This document shows positions 5,525 through 7,110 of a stretch of DNA of 7,110 nt, one piece after another. Both the position numbers and the translations under genes were made by a program. Within the stretch, counting starts at the first letter, position 1. Every line of letters starts with the position of its first letter. The stretch is from Candidatus Heimdallarchaeota archaeon. GTDB lineage: Archaea > Asgardarchaeota > Heimdallarchaeia > Heimdallarchaeales > Heimdallarchaeaceae. The stretch spans positions 1-7,110 of the forward strand of contig JAGLTP010000501.1 in the NCBI GenBank assembly GCA_023135215.1, given 5' to 3'. Below the pieces are notes generated by a model. It made no database searches and was not told the origin of the DNA. It was given only the letters and a program-made list of their open reading frames with translations.

Positions 5525-6808
5525 ATGAGCTTGAAGCCATATCTAGACTCTCTAAAAAAATCTGATTCAATTGTTGAAATTGAAGAATCTGTTAATTTAG
5601 ATAAAGAAGTTACCGCTTATTTACAGAAACATGAAGAAAAAGCGGTTTTCTTCAAGAACATTACCGAAATTTCCTTTCCTTTAGTAGGCAACTTACTCAC
5701 TACAAGAAATCAACTAGGCAACATATTAAATTCAAATAAGTATCATCAAGAGTTTTTACAAGCACTTCAGAATCCTGTTGAACCAGACGAAATTGAGGAA
5801 AATACTACTTTTCAAAACCAAAAAAAGGGTAATTTTTCTGAACTGCCCATTCCTAAATTCTTCAGCAATGATGGAGGAAAATACTTAACATCAGGAATAA
5901 TCTTTGCCAAATTCCCTGATTCTAACGTTTTTAATGCTAGTATTCATCGTGTTATGGTTATAGATAGCCAAAGAGGTGCTATTCGCTTAGTACCAAGAGA
6001 TTTGCATCACATCTATGCTGAGAACTGTAAGAATGGAGAAGACACCCCAATAGCAATAGCTGTAGGATATCATCCAATTTTAGGTTTAGCTGCCTCTTCT
6101 CCCTTACCTATCGATCATTCTGAAATATCTGTAGCAAACTCCCTTCTAAAGGGTAAATTAAGTGTAGCTAGAACTCCGAAATACAATATAGTTATTCCAA
6201 CTGATGTCGAGTTCATTCTAGAGGGCAAAATAATCAAAGATAAAACATATGAGGAAGGACCTTTTGTTGACATTACCGGTACAGCGGATCACATACGACA
6301 ACAACCAATTGTTGAAATCGAGAAACTTTATCATAAAGACAATCCAATATTCCAAACCATTTTGCCTTCCTATGAAGAGCATTTTATCTTAATGGGATTT
6401 CCAAGAGAGACACAGATTTACAATTATGTTTCGAAGGTAGTTCCAAAAGTACATGATGTATATTTAACTCCAGGCGGTTCTGGGTGGCTCCATGCTGTTG
6501 TATCAGTGACACCACAAAAACTTGGAGACGCCAAGAATGTAGCCCTAGCTGCTTTTGCTGCACACCCTTCACTTAAATGGTGTACAATTGTAAATGAAGA
6601 TATTGATGTACATGATTCAAAAGCTGTAGAGTGGGCAACAATAACTAGAGCGGGAAATAAGGACATTATTGTAATTGATAACGTTCGTGGTTCGTCTCTT
6701 GATCCATCAAGAAACACACAAGATAATACTACAATCAAAGTTATAATTGATGCAACAACAAAAGAAGACAAAGGAAACAAAGGATATGAACGATTGATTC
6801 CATTTTGA
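5525..6808 (+). CDS. UbiD-family prenylated-FMN decarboxylase, probable trans-anhydromevalonate 5-phosphate decarboxylase
   Basis: 427 residues, the short UbiD type usual in archaea (bacterial UbiD and fungal Fdc1 are nearer 500). Non-oxidative decarboxylase using prenylated FMN. Visible: GGKYLTSGI at 117-125, NASIHR at 137-142 (Asn137 and Arg142 align with Fdc1 Asn168 and Arg173), RLVPRDLHHIY at 154-164, ILEG at 231-234 (Glu233, metal/cofactor site), EGPFVD at 244-249 (Glu244 and Asp249 at the two acidic positions of the Arg-Glu-Glu triad; the second is Asp here) and NEDIDVHD at 357-364. In archaea a UbiD homologue of this size catalyses the decarboxylation step of the modified mevalonate pathway to isopentenyl phosphate, the most likely role here. 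No UbiX, AcnX-type dehydratase or isopentenyl phosphate kinase gene is in the window, so an aromatic-acid decarboxylase cannot be excluded. ATG at 5525 is preceded by GTGA. SHMT follows on the same strand with its own promoter-like element. Confidence 0.88.
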   Translation: MSLKPYLDSLKKSDSIVEIEESVNLDKEVTAYLQKHEEKAVFFKNITEISFPLVGNLLTTRNQLGNILNSNKYHQEFLQALQNPVEPDEIEENTTFQNQKKGNFSELPIPKFFSNDGGKYLTSGIIFAKFPDSNVFNASIHRVMVIDSQRGAIRLVPRDLHHIYAENCKNGEDTPIAIAVGYHPILGLAASSPLPIDHSEISVANSLLKGKLSVARTPKYNIVIPTDVEFILEGKIIKDKTYEEGPFVDITGTADHIRQQPIVEIEKLYHKDNPIFQTILPSYEEHFILMGFPRETQIYNYVSKVVPKVHDVYLTPGGSGWLHAVVSVTPQKLGDAKNVALAAFAAHPSLKWCTIVNEDIDVHDSKAVEWATITRAGNKDIIVIDNVRGSSLDPSRNTQDNTTIKVIIDATTKEDKGNKGYERLIPF

Positions 6809-6819
6809 TTTTGAAAGTA

Positions 6820-6834
6820 TGTTTTTTGTTTCTA
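6820..6834 (+). terminator. Probable U-rich terminator after the UbiD-family gene
   Basis: A T6 run (6822-6827) followed by further T-rich sequence begins 13 nt after the UbiD stop, with no convincing hairpin before it. This is the usual form of an archaeal intrinsic terminator and would separate UbiD from SHMT transcription. Confidence 0.45.
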
Positions 6835-6843
6835 TCTATTTAC

Positions 6844-6857
6844 AAAAATATTTAAAG
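6844..6857 (+). promoter_or_regulatory. Candidate TATA element for the SHMT gene
   Basis: AAAAATATTTAAAG is centred about 38 nt before the ATG at 6890, preceded by an A-rich stretch that could serve as a BRE. A start site about 25 nt downstream would leave a leader of roughly a dozen bases, containing a weak GTGGT ribosome-binding-like sequence at 6879-6883. Confidence 0.45.
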
Positions 6858-6889
6858 AAAACTTTGAGATATTCATTAGTGGTTAAAAA

Positions 6890-7110
6890 ATGAATCTAAT
6901 GAATGATATAGCTAATACTGACCCTGAAGTTGCTGATATGCTACTTAGAGAGTTAAAACGTCAAGAAGAGGGTATAGAACTTATTCCTTCTGAGAATTAT
7001 ACCTATCGATCTGTTCTTCAGGCTATGGGTAGTGTTTTCACCAACAAATACTCTGAAGGTTATCCAAAGAAAAGATACTATGGCGGAAATGAAATTGTAG
7101 ATGAAGTTGA
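6890..7110 (+). CDS. glyA: Serine hydroxymethyltransferase, N-terminal part (cut by window edge)
   Basis: The first 73 codons of a PLP enzyme that interconverts serine and glycine and loads one-carbon units onto a (methano)pterin or folate carrier. Visible family signature: ELIPSENYT at 30-38 (LIASEN in most members, with Pro replacing Ala here), then [13 protein letters not shown] at 47-59 and [13 protein letters not shown] at 61-73, which matches the TNKYAEGYPGKRYYGG cofactor- and substrate-site stretch. The conserved tyrosines at 54 and 64 are present. The frame stays open to the last base, so the gene continues beyond the window. ATG at 6890 is chosen; a second in-frame ATG at 6899 would remove three residues, and the leucine-rich helix that follows is unaffected. 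Confidence 0.95.
   Translation, partial: MNLMNDIANTDPEVADMLLRELKRQEEGIELIPSENYTYRSVLQAMGSVFTNKYSEGYPKKRYYGGNEIVDEV

Noticed and set aside
6424..6780. 118-codon open frame on the minus strand opposite the UbiD-family gene
   Set aside because: It is antisense to conserved UbiD motifs, with no promoter, ribosome-binding site or recognisable motif.
1..7110. Mobile element, CRISPR array, phage or defence system
   Set aside because: No transposase, integrase, spaced direct repeats or defence-type domains were found on either strand, and genes are tightly packed housekeeping types.

Overview
The window reads as chromosomal DNA from a low-GC archaeon (about one third G+C by eye). Several features are archaeal: a Nob1-type PIN/zinc-ribbon nuclease, a PUA-containing NSUN6-like RNA m5C methyltransferase, a short UbiD-family decarboxylase of the type used in the archaeal modified mevalonate pathway, an MJ0936-like phosphodiesterase, and T/A-rich TATA-like elements about 25-30 nt upstream of start codons that mostly lack Shine-Dalgarno sequences. 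An Asgard-group host is possible, but the sequence alone does not establish it.

Layout. At the left edge, a sugar-nucleotidyltransferase gene (minus, 9-896 plus stop) carries about 40 extra N-terminal residues that look like a ribbon-helix-helix domain. Divergent from it is a HisC-like fold-type I PLP enzyme (plus, 1070-2182) that keeps the Schiff-base lysine but lacks several canonical cofactor- and substrate-binding residues. The 140-170 bp between them contains a perfect 11-bp inverted repeat of T7AATT type. A minus-strand block follows, read right to left: tRNA-Leu(CAG), MJ0936-like phosphodiesterase, NSUN6-like methyltransferase, NAD kinase, and nob1, which overlaps the NAD kinase gene. 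nob1 converges on the HisC-like gene with only 10 bp between the stops. To the right, on the plus strand, are a UbiD-family decarboxylase (5525-6808) and the first 73 codons of serine hydroxymethyltransferase, cut by the window edge.

Most of the window is housekeeping: tRNA and rRNA maturation or modification (tRNA-Leu, NSUN6-like, Nob1), NADP supply (NAD kinase), probable isoprenoid precursor synthesis (UbiD/AMPD-like) and one-carbon metabolism (SHMT). The least ordinary part is the left divergent pair, where an RHH-like/nucleotidyltransferase fusion faces an active-site-altered aminotransferase homologue across a symmetric AT-rich intergenic region. I saw no CRISPR array, insertion sequence, integrase, toxin-antitoxin pair or phage gene, and no gene-free stretch longer than about 175 bases. 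All functional calls rest on motif reading; no database search was possible.
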